Positions 36,908-45,177 of a stretch of DNA of 64,000 nucleotides are shown in pieces; the stretch's first letter is position 1, and each line of letters begins with the position of its first letter. The stretch is from positions 1,612,001-1,676,000 of the forward strand of contig NZ_CP108784.1 of NCBI RefSeq assembly GCF_045207655.1, written 5' to 3'. Position numbers and translations under genes: made by a program. The DNA is from Embleya sp045207655. GTDB taxonomy: Bacteria > Actinomycetota > Actinomycetes > Streptomycetales > Streptomycetaceae. Under the pieces are notes generated by a model, which worked only from the letters and a program-made list of their open reading frames with translations, was not told the origin of the DNA and ran no database searches.

Positions 36908-36924
36908 CCAACCCCGTCCTCGAC

Positions 36925-38070
36925 TCAGCCGATCGATCGCCTGTTCGCATCGACTCTCGCCGCCGCGAATGTCGGCGCCAGTGCGCGGAGCAACCGTGTC
37001 TGCGGATCCGCGCCGGCCGACTCGGGGTATTCCTTGCGGAACTCGCGCAGATCAACCTCGCGGGTGAACAGGTCCGCCGTGAACGGGTGGCCTCCGTGGC
37101 TGGGATCGGAGGCCACGAAGGTCGCCCGCAGCAGGGGCACGCTCGGCGACGTGTTCTCGGCGAGCAGGACCGCGTCGTAGAGGTCCTTGCCCTGGGGATG
37201 GATGTCGTCGATCAACCACAGCAGCTTCCAGGCCAGGGACTGCTCCGGAGTGGCGCCGAGCAGCAGGTGTGTCCCGCTCCCGTCCGATCGCGGGATCTCG
37301 GTCGGCTCGGGTGCACTGGGCAGTTGTTCACCGAACACGAAGTCCAACTGCACCGTTCCGGACGGCATGCCGTCCGCCCGCCACGGCAGCACCAGCCGCC
37401 GGCCCGGGACGCGGTCGTAGGTCCAGATCTCGTCGCTCAACGCGAGGGTCGCCACGACTCGCACGTCGGGTTCGCCGCCGGTGTGGGATACCCGTTCGGC
37501 GCGCCGCGCGATGTCGGCGAACATCCGGTCGGTCCGGCCGTCCCGGGCGCCCCATCCGCTCGGCGTGACCACGAAGTCCAGGTCGCCGGGCTCGCGGGCC
37601 GCCGACCCGTACCACGCCTTCAGCAACACGCTGCCGCGCAGCACGAGATCGTCCACCCACCGGGAGCCGGCGACCGCCTCCAGTACATGGTCCATGGCCT
37701 GTCGGCGCGCCCGGTGCCAACGCGCCGCCGTCCCCGCGTCCTCGAATCGGGGTTCACCGGCACGCATCGCCCGCGTGTAGTGCGTGAGCGCCGGGTCGAA
37801 CACGGGACTCTGCGCGACACCGGCGCCGGGTACGACGACGAGCGAACGCGGGAGTTCCAGGCGCGCCCGGCCGGCCTCGCTCGGCGTGGCGTGCGGCAGA
37901 CGATCGGCCGCGGACCAGGGGCCACGAGGGAAGTCGGCCCAAGCCGCGTCGGTATCCGAGGTACGCCGGGCGTGCGAACCCGGCGAAGCGCGCGGGACAT
38001 CGGCAGCGGATCGGCGCGGAGGCACGGAGGAGGCGGTCACGGTCCGATCATCGGACAGGTGGAAGGACAT
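36925..38070 (-). CDS. AbiEii/AbiGii-like nucleotidyltransferase with long N-terminal extension
   Basis: A 381-residue protein. Residues ~135-320 match the AbiEii toxin nucleotidyltransferase fold: VLRGSVLLKAWYGSAAREPGDLDFVV carries the GS motif and the Asp-x-Asp metal site, and later EQSLAWKLLWLIDDIHPQGKDLYDAVLL is the family's conserved Lys/Asp helix. The first ~110 residues are low-complexity and may be partly untranslated if a later start is used. No AbiEi-like antitoxin gene adjoins it. It may be an orphan or domesticated member. Confidence 0.7.
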   Translation of the reverse strand: MSFHLSDDRTVTASSVPPRRSAADVPRASPGSHARRTSDTDAAWADFPRGPWSAADRLPHATPSEAGRARLELPRSLVVVPGAGVAQSPVFDPALTHYTRAMRAGEPRFEDAGTAARWHRARRQAMDHVLEAVAGSRWVDDLVLRGSVLLKAWYGSAAREPGDLDFVVTPSGWGARDGRTDRMFADIARRAERVSHTGGEPDVRVVATLALSDEIWTYDRVPGRRLVLPWRADGMPSGTVQLDFVFGEQLPSAPEPTEIPRSDGSGTHLLLGATPEQSLAWKLLWLIDDIHPQGKDLYDAVLLAENTSPSVPLLRATFVASDPSHGGHPFTADLFTREVDLREFRKEYPESAGADPQTRLLRALAPTFAAARVDANRRSIG

Positions 38071-38171
38071 GGCGTTCGATTATTTCGACGGGTCGTTCGA
38101 TGTCGGCGAGATCCAGGGCAATGGGGATCGCCGCCTGGTGTGGCGTTTCGGGGTGTTTCGGGGGCGATGCT

Positions 38172-38187
38172 GTTACCTTCGGGTAAC
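38172..38187. promoter_or_regulatory. Perfect palindrome GTTACC-TTCG-GGTAAC
   Basis: A 16-base perfect inverted repeat in the divergent gap between the AbiEii-like gene and the DoxX-like gene, 21 bases before the latter's ATG. In RNA it would be a six-pair stem closed by a cUUCGg tetraloop. In DNA it resembles a repressor site. Confidence 0.5.
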
Positions 38188-38208
38188 TTTCCGGGCGAGG
38201 GGGACCGT

Positions 38209-38586
38209 ATGGCCGGCACATCGTCGTCCGCGCGCGCTTTGGTGGCGTTGCTCGGCGGAGCGGGTGTGGCCCACTTCGTGTACCCGAGGCCGTTCGACGC
38301 GGTGGTGCCTCGAAGCCTGCCGGGCAGCTCGCGGGCGTGGACGCGGGGAAGCGGCGTGGCCGAGTTCGCCCTCGCGGCGGCGGTGGCCGTGCCGCGCACC
38401 CGGCGGGTGGGCGCCCTGGCCGCGGCGGCGTTCTTCACCGCGGTCTTCCCGGCGAACGTCAAGATGGCCGTCGACTGGCGTACCCGGCCGGCCCCGCAGC
38501 GTGCCGCGACCTTCGCCCGCCTGCCCCTCCAGGTCCCGCTGGTGTTGTGGGCGCTGCGCGTGGGGCGGGACGCGAGTCGGTCCTGA
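38209..38586 (+). CDS. DoxX-like small membrane protein
   Basis: A 125-residue hydrophobic protein with four predicted helices (ARALVALLGGAGVAHFVYP, GVAEFALAAAVAVP, VGALAAAAFFTAVFPANVKMAVDW, LPLQVPLVLWALRVG). HFVYPRPFDAVVPRSLPG and FTAVFPANVKMAVDWR fit the DoxX-like/DUF4267 type. Function of the family is poorly known, and some members act in redox homeostasis. GGGCGAGGGGGA serves as ribosome-binding region. Confidence 0.72.
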   Translation: MAGTSSSARALVALLGGAGVAHFVYPRPFDAVVPRSLPGSSRAWTRGSGVAEFALAAAVAVPRTRRVGALAAAAFFTAVFPANVKMAVDWRTRPAPQRAATFARLPLQVPLVLWALRVGRDASRS

Positions 38587-38600
38587 AGTCGACGTCGGCA

Positions 38601-39404
38601 TCAGCCGGGGCCGCCCGCCGAGCCGCGCAGCACGGCGGCGCCCGCCCGTACGGCGGACCAGTCGGTGTCGGCGGGTCGGGACGTCGCGCGGGCCAACCAC
38701 GTCACGCGGTCGAGTTGTTCGCGGCGTAGCGCGCGCAGGTCCACGTCGACTCCGGCAGGTGGGCCGCTCGCCTCGAAGCCGGCGACGCGTTGCTCCATCG
38801 CGGCGAACAACTCGCGGTCGAACGTGGTCACCGCGGCGATGAAGGCCTCGGTCGGGAGGGTGACCCGACCCGTCCGTGGGGCGGTGAAGGCGATCGGGTC
38901 GTCGTCGACCGGATCGGCCGCATGGGCCCAGGTGACGGTCATGGTGTCGGCAGCGCCCGAGAGCGTGCGCCGAAACCGGATGTCCGGCGCGGCGCGCAGG
39001 TGGCCCATGTCCAGCGCGTGACCCGCGTGCCAGTGCCGCGCGGCCTCGGCCTCCGGTGCCTCCGGGCGCGCCGCGTCGGGGATCGCGCCCGCCACGAAGT
39101 CGAGCAGATCCGGCGGCACCGGCTCCAGGACCCGTGGCATCAGCTCGACCAGGTCCTCCCACAACCGGACCACGTGGTAGTCGACGTAGTCGTCGAGGCC
39201 GGCCGGCTCCCGCGGCTCGGCGAGCCCGTGCGTCGACGAGGACCGCGGGCCCGGCGAACGCTCCGCGTAGCGCAGCAGTTCGTGCCCGCCCAGTTCGATC
39301 CAGTACCAACCGTCCGTCAGGATGAACCAGCCCAGCCGAGGCACGTCCTCGCCCCAGGGCCGGACATCGCGTACCGGCCGCAACACGAAACGAAACCGCA
39401 ACAT
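38601..39404 (-). CDS. DUF5984-like protein of unknown function
   Basis: A 267-residue cytosolic protein. The opening MLRFRFVLRPVRDVRPWGEDVPRLGWFILTDGWYWIELGGHELLRY is characteristic of a Streptomyces family I recall as DUF5984. It continues with VDYHVVRLWEDLVELMPRVLEPVPPDLLDFV and ends in a basic C-terminus. No catalytic motif is evident. The frame is open upstream through the 24-bp repeat array, which would add an SPGGEREG-type octapeptide repeat, but 39404 gives the conserved N-terminus. Confidence 0.65.
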   Translation of the reverse strand: MLRFRFVLRPVRDVRPWGEDVPRLGWFILTDGWYWIELGGHELLRYAERSPGPRSSSTHGLAEPREPAGLDDYVDYHVVRLWEDLVELMPRVLEPVPPDLLDFVAGAIPDAARPEAPEAEAARHWHAGHALDMGHLRAAPDIRFRRTLSGAADTMTVTWAHAADPVDDDPIAFTAPRTGRVTLPTEAFIAAVTTFDRELFAAMEQRVAGFEASGPPAGVDVDLRALRREQLDRVTWLARATSRPADTDWSAVRAGAAVLRGSAGGPG

Positions 39405-39438
39405 CCCGGGAGTCTCCCAGGCCCGCCACGCCCACCGC

Positions 39439-39582
39439 CCGCCGGGCGAACGCCGGTTCTCACCCCCGGGCGAACCCTCGCGCCCACCACCGAACGCACG
39501 CCCGTTCCCATCGCTGGGCAAATCCTCGCGCTCACCGCCGGGCGAACCCTCGCGCTCACCGCCGGGCGAACGAGCGCTCTCA
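39439..39582. repeat. 24-bp tandem repeat array (six copies)
   Basis: Copies begin at 39439, 39463, 39487, 39511, 39535 and 39559. A typical copy starts CCGCCGGGCGAACCCTCGCG. The period is a multiple of three and both strands read as octapeptide repeats (SPGGEREG or PPGEPSRS), but neither frame is needed for the adjacent genes. It lies between the starts of two divergent genes. Confidence 0.85.
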
Positions 39583-39639
39583 TCGACTCTTAAGACTCGT
39601 CTCACCCGCCGCACAGCCCCGCCCGCAACCGTGTCGTGC

Positions 39640-40635
39640 ATGAGCCCCGCCCGCGAAGGAACGCACCGCGCGGCACGCCGCGGCCGATCCGTCCTCACTC
39701 CCCTGGCGGTCGTCCTCGCCTGTGCGACCCTGCTGTGGATGGTCGTCTCCGGCAACCGCGCGGAGCCGACCTCGTTCAGCCCCGCGCCGACCGCGAGTTC
39801 GGCCGCGGACCCGCCGGCGGTACCGCCCGAGAGCACGGAGCCCACGTTGCCGTCGACCGACGCCCCCACCGACGTCGCCCGAGGCGCCGACCGGCAACTC
39901 GCCGTCGGCCCGACCTCCGCCGGCGCCGCGTCCGCTCTCGCCGCCGCGCTGCCCGAAATATCGGGCAACCTGTCGGTGGCCATCCTCGATCCGGCCGGCG
40001 GCGAACCGGTCGGCTACAACACCGACCGGTCCTACGTCACCGCGAGCATCGTCAAGGTGGACATCCTGGCCGCGCTCCTGCTCCGGACCCAACAGGAGCA
40101 CCGCACCCTCACCACCACCGAACGGGCCACCGCCGCCGCCATGATCGAGCGCAGCGACAACGACGCCGCCGACACCCTGTGGTCCGCCATCGGCGGCGCC
40201 GCCGGCCTCCGCACTGCCAACGCCACCCTGGGCCTCACCGAAACCGAACCGACCGGCCTGTCCTGGGGCCTGACCCGAACCACCGCCACCGACCAGGTCC
40301 GCCTGCTCGACGCGATCACCGCGACCGACTCCCCGCTCGACGCCGGCTCCCGCGCCTACCTGGCCGACCTGATGACCTCGGTCGAGGACGACCAGACCTG
40401 GGGCGTGGCCACCGCCGCCGACCCCGACACCACCCCGGCCCTGAAGAACGGCTGGCTCCCCCGCGACGCCACCGGCCTGTGGGTGATCAACAGCATCGGC
40501 CACATCACCCGCGCCGGCCGCCCGCTCCTGATCGCCATCCTCTCCGACGACCAACCCTCCATGCCCACAGGCATCACCCAACTCGAAGCAGTCGCCCGAG
40601 CCGCCGTCCCGGCCGTGGTAACCGCCGCGAACTGA
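39640..40635 (+). CDS. Membrane-anchored or secreted serine hydrolase, beta-lactamase (class A-like) fold
   Basis: A 331-residue protein. Residues ~20-38 (LTPLAVVLACATLLWMVVSG) form a signal or anchor helix, followed by a Pro/Thr/Ser-rich linker to ~90. The hydrolase domain has the Ser-x-x-Lys motif in YVTASIVKVDILAALL and the Ser-Asp-Asn motif in MIERSDNDAADTLW, as in class A beta-lactamases and PBP-like enzymes. NGWLPRDATGLWVIN occupies the place of the KTG region without the motif. A resistance role is not shown. Cell-wall or unknown substrate is as likely. Confidence 0.82.
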   Translation: MSPAREGTHRAARRGRSVLTPLAVVLACATLLWMVVSGNRAEPTSFSPAPTASSAADPPAVPPESTEPTLPSTDAPTDVARGADRQLAVGPTSAGAASALAAALPEISGNLSVAILDPAGGEPVGYNTDRSYVTASIVKVDILAALLLRTQQEHRTLTTTERATAAAMIERSDNDAADTLWSAIGGAAGLRTANATLGLTETEPTGLSWGLTRTTATDQVRLLDAITATDSPLDAGSRAYLADLMTSVEDDQTWGVATAADPDTTPALKNGWLPRDATGLWVINSIGHITRAGRPLLIAILSDDQPSMPTGITQLEAVARAAVPAVVTAAN

Positions 40636-40685
40636 GCCCGGTCCGCCCCCGCTTCGCCGCGGCCCCGGTCCGAAGGGCCCACGCC

Positions 40686-41474
40686 TCACGCGTCCCGCCG
40701 CAGGAAGCGCCAGGTGCCCAGGGCCAGGGCCAGGGCGGCGTAGCCGGCGAGGACCGTGAGGCCGGGCCAGGGGGCGATCGGGAGGTGGTTCAGGTCGCGG
40801 GTGGTCTGGATGGCCAGGCCCGCCGTCATCGGGGTGATCCGCTCCAGGCGGCGGTGCCAGTCCGGGTCGGCGATCGCCTGGACCAGGAGCGGGAGGATGT
40901 AGAGCAGGGTCAGCAGGACCGCGACCGCGCCGGTCGTGTCGCGCAGCACGAACGCGACGCCCATCGCCAGCAGCGCGATCAGCACCAGGTAGAGCACCGT
41001 GCCGCCGGCCGCGCGCAGCGTCGGCCCGTCGGTCGCGGACAGCCCGGGATAGCCGTGCTCGGGGGTGAAGCCGTTGCCGTCCAGGACCGCGCGCCCCGCC
41101 CACAGCGACCCGAGCACGCCGACCGTGCCCGCCGCCGCGACCATCGCCACCAGCAACATCGCCTTGCCGCCCAACAACACGATCCGGCGCGGCAGGGCGG
41201 TCAGCGACGTGTGGATCATCCCGGTGCCGTACTCGTTGCCGATCATCGACACCGCGAGCAGGACGACCGCGATCTGGCCGACCCGGACACCGGTCAGACT
41301 GTCCTTGGTGGTGTCCTCGAAGCACCCGGCCGGCGTCGCGCAGGCCGAGGCGTGCATGGCCGACGTGGTCAGTACGCTCACCGCCACCGTGGCCACCACC
41401 AGTGCGCACAGCAGCCAACCGGTCGAGCGCACGCTGCGCAGCTTGGTCCACTCGGCGAGCGCGGCGTTCCTCAT
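40686..41474 (-). CDS. ABC-2 type transporter permease
   Basis: A 262-residue integral membrane protein with six hydrophobic segments. LAEWTKLRSVRSTGWLLCALVVATVAVSVL is the N-terminal signature of actinobacterial ABC-2 exporter permeases. EYGTGMIHTSLTALPRRIVLLGGKAMLL lies between helices. It is third in a three-gene operon (ATPase, large permease, this), and its ATG overlaps the preceding stop by 4 bases. The substrate is unknown. The divergent two-component system suggests envelope-stress or antibiotic control. Confidence 0.88.
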   Translation of the reverse strand: MRNAALAEWTKLRSVRSTGWLLCALVVATVAVSVLTTSAMHASACATPAGCFEDTTKDSLTGVRVGQIAVVLLAVSMIGNEYGTGMIHTSLTALPRRIVLLGGKAMLLVAMVAAAGTVGVLGSLWAGRAVLDGNGFTPEHGYPGLSATDGPTLRAAGGTVLYLVLIALLAMGVAFVLRDTTGAVAVLLTLLYILPLLVQAIADPDWHRRLERITPMTAGLAIQTTRDLNHLPIAPWPGLTVLAGYAALALALGTWRFLRRDA

Positions 41475-42964
41475 GCGTCCCGCTCTCGCAGCCGCCACGC
41501 GGCGAGCGCCAGCGCGACCGCGGTGTACGCGCACAACACGCCCAGCCCGGCCCACGGTGCGATCGTGGTGTCGTACCGGTCGAAGGTGCGCTGGATGGCG
41601 AATCCGGCGGAGGGGGTGAGTCGTTCCAGCCACGCCCCGGTGGACACCGGCAGGCCGCTGCCCACGATGCGCGGGATCAGCAGCAGCGCGAGCACGAGGG
41701 TGATCGCGGGCGCGCCTCGGCGCAGGATCGCACCGACCGCCAGCGCGAACACCGCGGCGACCGCGAGCAGCACGGCCGTACCGATCAGCGCGCGCAGCAC
41801 GTTCGGATCGGACAACCCGGCCGGGATGCGGTTCTTCGAGCGCTCCACCGGTCCCGTGGCCAGGAACGTCCCGAACGCGCCGACCAGTCCGGCGACGAAC
41901 GTGGCCGCGCCGACCACGATGGCCTTGGCCGCGAGCACCCGCCCTCGGCGCGGGGTGGCGGCGAACGTGGTGCGGATCGTGTCCCGGTGGAACTCGGCGG
42001 TGATCGACACCACGCCGAGCGCGACCACGGCGATCAGCGCGATCAGTACGCCGCCGAGGATCGTCTGCGTGGCGTCCTCGCCGAACCGGTCCGGACCGAT
42101 GTCGCCCCTGCCGATCACCGTGAAGGTGCCGTCCACCTCGGTGAAACCGGGCGGTGGGCCGGCGTCCGGCCCCTCCGTCGCCGGTCCCGCGGACGCGCCC
42201 GCCCCACCCGGTCCGGCCCGGTTCTGCCAGGTCCCGGCGGGCTGTTGCGGCGGCGCCGGCTTCAGGCTCACGTGGTCGAAGGTGGCCTTGCCGGTGGTGC
42301 TTTCCGAGGAGATGCCCTCGCTGCCGAACGCGCGCTCGACCTTCACCGCGTCCGGCGATGAGACGAACAGCCCGATCCGGGCGGTCCGCGGTAGATCGTC
42401 CAGGTCGACCCGGCCGACCCGACGCCACCCGGCGCCGTCGCTCGACTCGTACGCGGTGATCGTGTCATCGGCCCGAACCAGCTTGAGCCAGCGCGGCACC
42501 GGACCACCGCCGCCCGCCCTGTCGCTGTCGTATCCGCTGTGCAGGCGGACCCCGTGGTCGGGCGTGACCACCACCGCCGCGTACGCCGCGCCGAACGCGT
42601 CGCTCGCCCGGATCATCAGGCCCGCCTTGGCCCGCCCGGCGCTGCGCTCCTGCGTACTCACCCGGGCGACCAGCTCGCCGTCGCCGGCCAGCTCGCGCTC
42701 GACGAACTGGCCGCCGTCGGCGAAGTGGTCGGCCGAGTCGACCTTCTGTTGGCCGCCGCCGCTCGACACGTCCCGGATGCCGCTCCCGCCCGCGATCAGC
42801 AGGCCGACCAGCACGGTCAGCACGGCCGCCGCGGTCAGCGTGAGCAGCCATCGGCGCACCGACCTGAGCTTGGTCCACTCGGCGCGCAGCAGCCCACCGA
42901 AGCCGTCCCGGCCGCCGGTCAGCGGGCTTCGGTACGGCGTCGTCGTCGTGGGGTCGGCCATCAT
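41471..42964 (-). CDS. ABC-2 type permease with an inserted DUF1349/concanavalin-like extracytoplasmic domain
   Basis: A 497-residue permease. LLRAEWTKLRSVRRWLLTLTAAAVLTVLVGLLIAGG provides TM1. Then ~230 extracytoplasmic residues contain a beta-sandwich-like DUF1349 sequence (GELVARVSTQERSAGRAKAGLMIRASDAFGAAYAAVVVTPDHGVRLHSG, GWRRVGRVDLDDLPRTARIGLFVSS) and a Gly/Pro-rich linker, before TM2-TM6 resume (LGGVLIALIAVVALGVVS onwards). It overlaps the ATPase stop and the next permease start. The insertion could bind substrate or sense ligand outside the cell. Confidence 0.85.
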   Translation of the reverse strand: MMADPTTTTPYRSPLTGGRDGFGGLLRAEWTKLRSVRRWLLTLTAAAVLTVLVGLLIAGGSGIRDVSSGGGQQKVDSADHFADGGQFVERELAGDGELVARVSTQERSAGRAKAGLMIRASDAFGAAYAAVVVTPDHGVRLHSGYDSDRAGGGGPVPRWLKLVRADDTITAYESSDGAGWRRVGRVDLDDLPRTARIGLFVSSPDAVKVERAFGSEGISSESTTGKATFDHVSLKPAPPQQPAGTWQNRAGPGGAGASAGPATEGPDAGPPPGFTEVDGTFTVIGRGDIGPDRFGEDATQTILGGVLIALIAVVALGVVSITAEFHRDTIRTTFAATPRRGRVLAAKAIVVGAATFVAGLVGAFGTFLATGPVERSKNRIPAGLSDPNVLRALIGTAVLLAVAAVFALAVGAILRRGAPAITLVLALLLIPRIVGSGLPVSTGAWLERLTPSAGFAIQRTFDRYDTTIAPWAGLGVLCAYTAVALALAAWRLRERDA

Positions 42965-43890
42965 CGCTCCCCGGCGTCGGTCGCGGCGCGGAAGTCGACC
43001 GCGTCCCGGGTGAGTTCCATGTAGGCCTCCTCCAGCGAGGCGCGGTGCTCGGCGATCCCCGAGAACGGCACGCCGTGCTCGGTGAGCAGCCCGATGATCC
43101 GCTCCGCGTCCAGGCCGGTGACGGTCAGCGCCTCGCGCTCGGTGGCCGCGACGGTGGCGCCGACCCGGGTCAGCACGGTCATCGCCTCGCGGCGCCGCGC
43201 GGTACGCAGCACGATCCGGCCGCCCGACGCGGCGGCGAGCAGTTCGCCGATGCTCGTATCGGCGATCAGCCGGCCCCGGCCGATCACCACGAGGTGGTCG
43301 GCGCTGTCCTCGAGTTCGCTCATCAGGTGGCTGGAGACCAGCACCGCGCGGCCCTCCGCGGCCAGCGCGCGCAGCAGCCCGCGGATCCACATCACGCCCT
43401 CGGGGTCGAGGCCGTTGACCGGTTCGTCGAGCATCAGCATCGGCGGATCGCCGAGCAGCGCGCCGGCTATGCCCAGGCGTTGCCGCATGCCCAGCGAGAA
43501 GCCGCCCGCGGGCCGACGCGCCGCCGACGCGAGGCCGACGCTCTCCAGTACGTCGTCCACCCGACGCGCGGGCAGGCCGTTGGAGTGCGCCATCCACAAC
43601 AGGTGGTCGCGGGCCGGGCGGGCCGGGTGCACCGCCGCCGCGTCCAGCAGCGAACCCAGGTGCCGCAGCGGCGTGCGCAGCGTGCGGTAGTGCCGGCCGC
43701 CGACCAGCGCGGAGCCCTCATCGGGTCGGTCCAGGCCGACGATCATCCGCATGGTCGTGGACTTGCCGGCGCCGTTGGGTCCGACGAAGCCGGTGACCTG
43801 GCCGGGCGCGACGGTGAACGAGAGGTCGTCCACGGCGGTCTGCGGACCGTAGCGTTTGCGCAGGCCGCGAACTTCGATGGTTGCTTCCAT
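42961..43890 (-). CDS. ABC transporter ATP-binding protein
   Basis: A 309-residue DrrA/BcrA-type ATPase. Walker A is GPNGAGKST, the signature is FSLGMRQRLGIAGALLG, Walker B is LMLDEPVNGLDPEG and the switch region is VLVSSHLMSELEDSADHLVVIGRGRLIAD. The C-terminal ~80 residues match the usual extension of antibiotic/lipid exporter ATPases. It leads the exporter operon, is divergent from the histidine kinase, and ends in an ATGATGA overlap with the large permease. Confidence 0.93.
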   Translation of the reverse strand: MEATIEVRGLRKRYGPQTAVDDLSFTVAPGQVTGFVGPNGAGKSTTMRMIVGLDRPDEGSALVGGRHYRTLRTPLRHLGSLLDAAAVHPARPARDHLLWMAHSNGLPARRVDDVLESVGLASAARRPAGGFSLGMRQRLGIAGALLGDPPMLMLDEPVNGLDPEGVMWIRGLLRALAAEGRAVLVSSHLMSELEDSADHLVVIGRGRLIADTSIGELLAAASGGRIVLRTARRREAMTVLTRVGATVAATEREALTVTGLDAERIIGLLTEHGVPFSGIAEHRASLEEAYMELTRDAVDFRAATDAGER

Positions 43891-43949
43891 ACCCAGGAGG
43901 CTATGAATTCGGCCGGGTCCGGCACATCACGCGGGCGAGCCAAACCGGG

Positions 43950-44021
43950 TTCCCCGTGCGGGGGGAAGCCCGCCGCACGCCTCCCCTGCGCGGGGGAGGC
44001 GGATTCCCCGGCCCGGGGGAA
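43950..44021. promoter_or_regulatory. Three palindromes of TTCCCC-N6-GGGGAA type in a divergent promoter region
   Basis: Copies at 43950-43967 (TTCCCCGTGCGGGGGGAA), 43981-43998 (CTCCCCTGCGCGGGGGAG) and 44004-44021 (TTCCCCGGCCCGGGGGAA), with centres 31 and 23 bases apart, between the exporter operon and its two-component system. They look like a set of related operator sites for the response regulator. Confidence 0.5.
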
Positions 44022-44055
44022 GCCGACCGCGTGGCCCGCCCGGGACAATGACGCC

Positions 44056-45177
44056 ATGAAGCACAGCGATCCGGCCCCCGGCCGCGTCCTCGACCTCGGT
44101 CGTCGACGCGGAGAGCCGTGGTGGCACCTCTTCGGCGCGGGGGTGGTGCTCGGCTTGTTCTCGCTGCCGGAGACGGTGGTCCGCACCGCGCAGCGCTCCG
44201 ACGAGGCGGCGGGCATGTTGTCGGTGGCGCTGATCCTGGGCCTGTGCGCGACGGTGCCGTTGGTCCTGATGCGGCACCGGCCGGCGACGGTGGCCGTGAC
44301 GGTGACGGTGGCGGCCGTGTCCACCGGGGTGCTCTACCAGGGTGTCCCGATCGCCGCGACGATCGCGGTGGTGATCGCGTGGGCGGCGCTGGCACTCGGC
44401 CGGGTGCGCGGCGCCCGCACCCGCAACGCCGAGCGGGACGCCTCGCGACACGCGATCGAGAGCACCCTGCTGGAGTTCACCGCGCGTGGCGAACGGGCCA
44501 GGATCGCCCGGGAGTTGCACGACGTGGTCGCGCACCACATCTCGATGATCTCGGTGCAGGCGGAGACCGCCCGGCTGGCCACGCCGGGGATGCCGAAGGA
44601 GGGCGCCGAGCGGCTGCTCGCGATCGGCGACACGGCCCGCACCGCGCTCACCGAGATGCGCCGCCTGCTGGGGGTGCTGCGCGAGGACGCCGGCGCCGAG
44701 CCGACCCGCCGACCGCAGCCGGGCCTCCAGGAACTCCTGGAGTTGATCGACGAGTCCCGGGACTTCGCCGGCGCGGGCGTGCGGCTGATCGTGCGCGGGC
44801 GGATCGCCGTGCTCGATCCGGGGGTCGAGTTGGCGGCCTATCGCATCGTCCAGGAGTCGTTGACCAACGCGCGCCGGCACGCGCCCGGAGCCGCCGTCGA
44901 CGTGCTGCTCGACTACTCCGACGAGGATCTGCTGCGGGTGCGGGTCCGCGACAACGGCCCGGGTCCGCGCGCCGGCGCCGGTCCGGGCGGGCACGGCCTG
45001 CTGGGGATGCACGAGCGCGCCGCCAGTGTGGGCGGCGAGTTGCGCACCGGGAACCCGTCGATGGGCGGGTTCCTGGTCGAGGCGATATTGCCGGCCGGCC
45101 GGGTGGCCGACACCGCGGGCATACCCGCCGGGGGGCTCCCCGCCGGGGGGCTCGCCGCCGCGGGAGGGGTCGGATGA
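44056..45177 (+). CDS. Two-component sensor histidine kinase (NarL/DesK class)
   Basis: A 373-residue kinase with four N-terminal transmembrane helices (residues ~25-118). The HisKA_3 box ERARIARELHDVVAHHISMISVQAE carries phospho-acceptor His155. The HATPase domain contains AYRIVQESLTNARRHAPGA and RVRDNGPGPRAGAGPGGHGLLGMHERA. The C-terminus is a GG(L/I)PAGGL repeat. GACAAT ends 7 bases before the ATG, so the mRNA may be leaderless. Its stop overlaps the response regulator gene (ATGA). It probably senses a membrane-active compound and controls the divergent exporter. Confidence 0.92.
   Translation: MKHSDPAPGRVLDLGRRRGEPWWHLFGAGVVLGLFSLPETVVRTAQRSDEAAGMLSVALILGLCATVPLVLMRHRPATVAVTVTVAAVSTGVLYQGVPIAATIAVVIAWAALALGRVRGARTRNAERDASRHAIESTLLEFTARGERARIARELHDVVAHHISMISVQAETARLATPGMPKEGAERLLAIGDTARTALTEMRRLLGVLREDAGAEPTRRPQPGLQELLELIDESRDFAGAGVRLIVRGRIAVLDPGVELAAYRIVQESLTNARRHAPGAAVDVLLDYSDEDLLRVRVRDNGPGPRAGAGPGGHGLLGMHERAASVGGELRTGNPSMGGFLVEAILPAGRVADTAGIPAGGLPAGGLAAAGGVG

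Noticed and set aside
39640..40635. Antibiotic-resistance beta-lactamase
   Set aside because: SxxK and SDN motifs are present, but a KTG/KSG motif is not evident and the protein has a long linker. A beta-lactam substrate cannot be claimed.
39636..43013. A >1,100-codon forward frame across the beta-lactamase and exporter genes
   Set aside because: It crosses several well-supported genes on both strands, has abnormal composition and matches no fold. It is a GC-content artefact.
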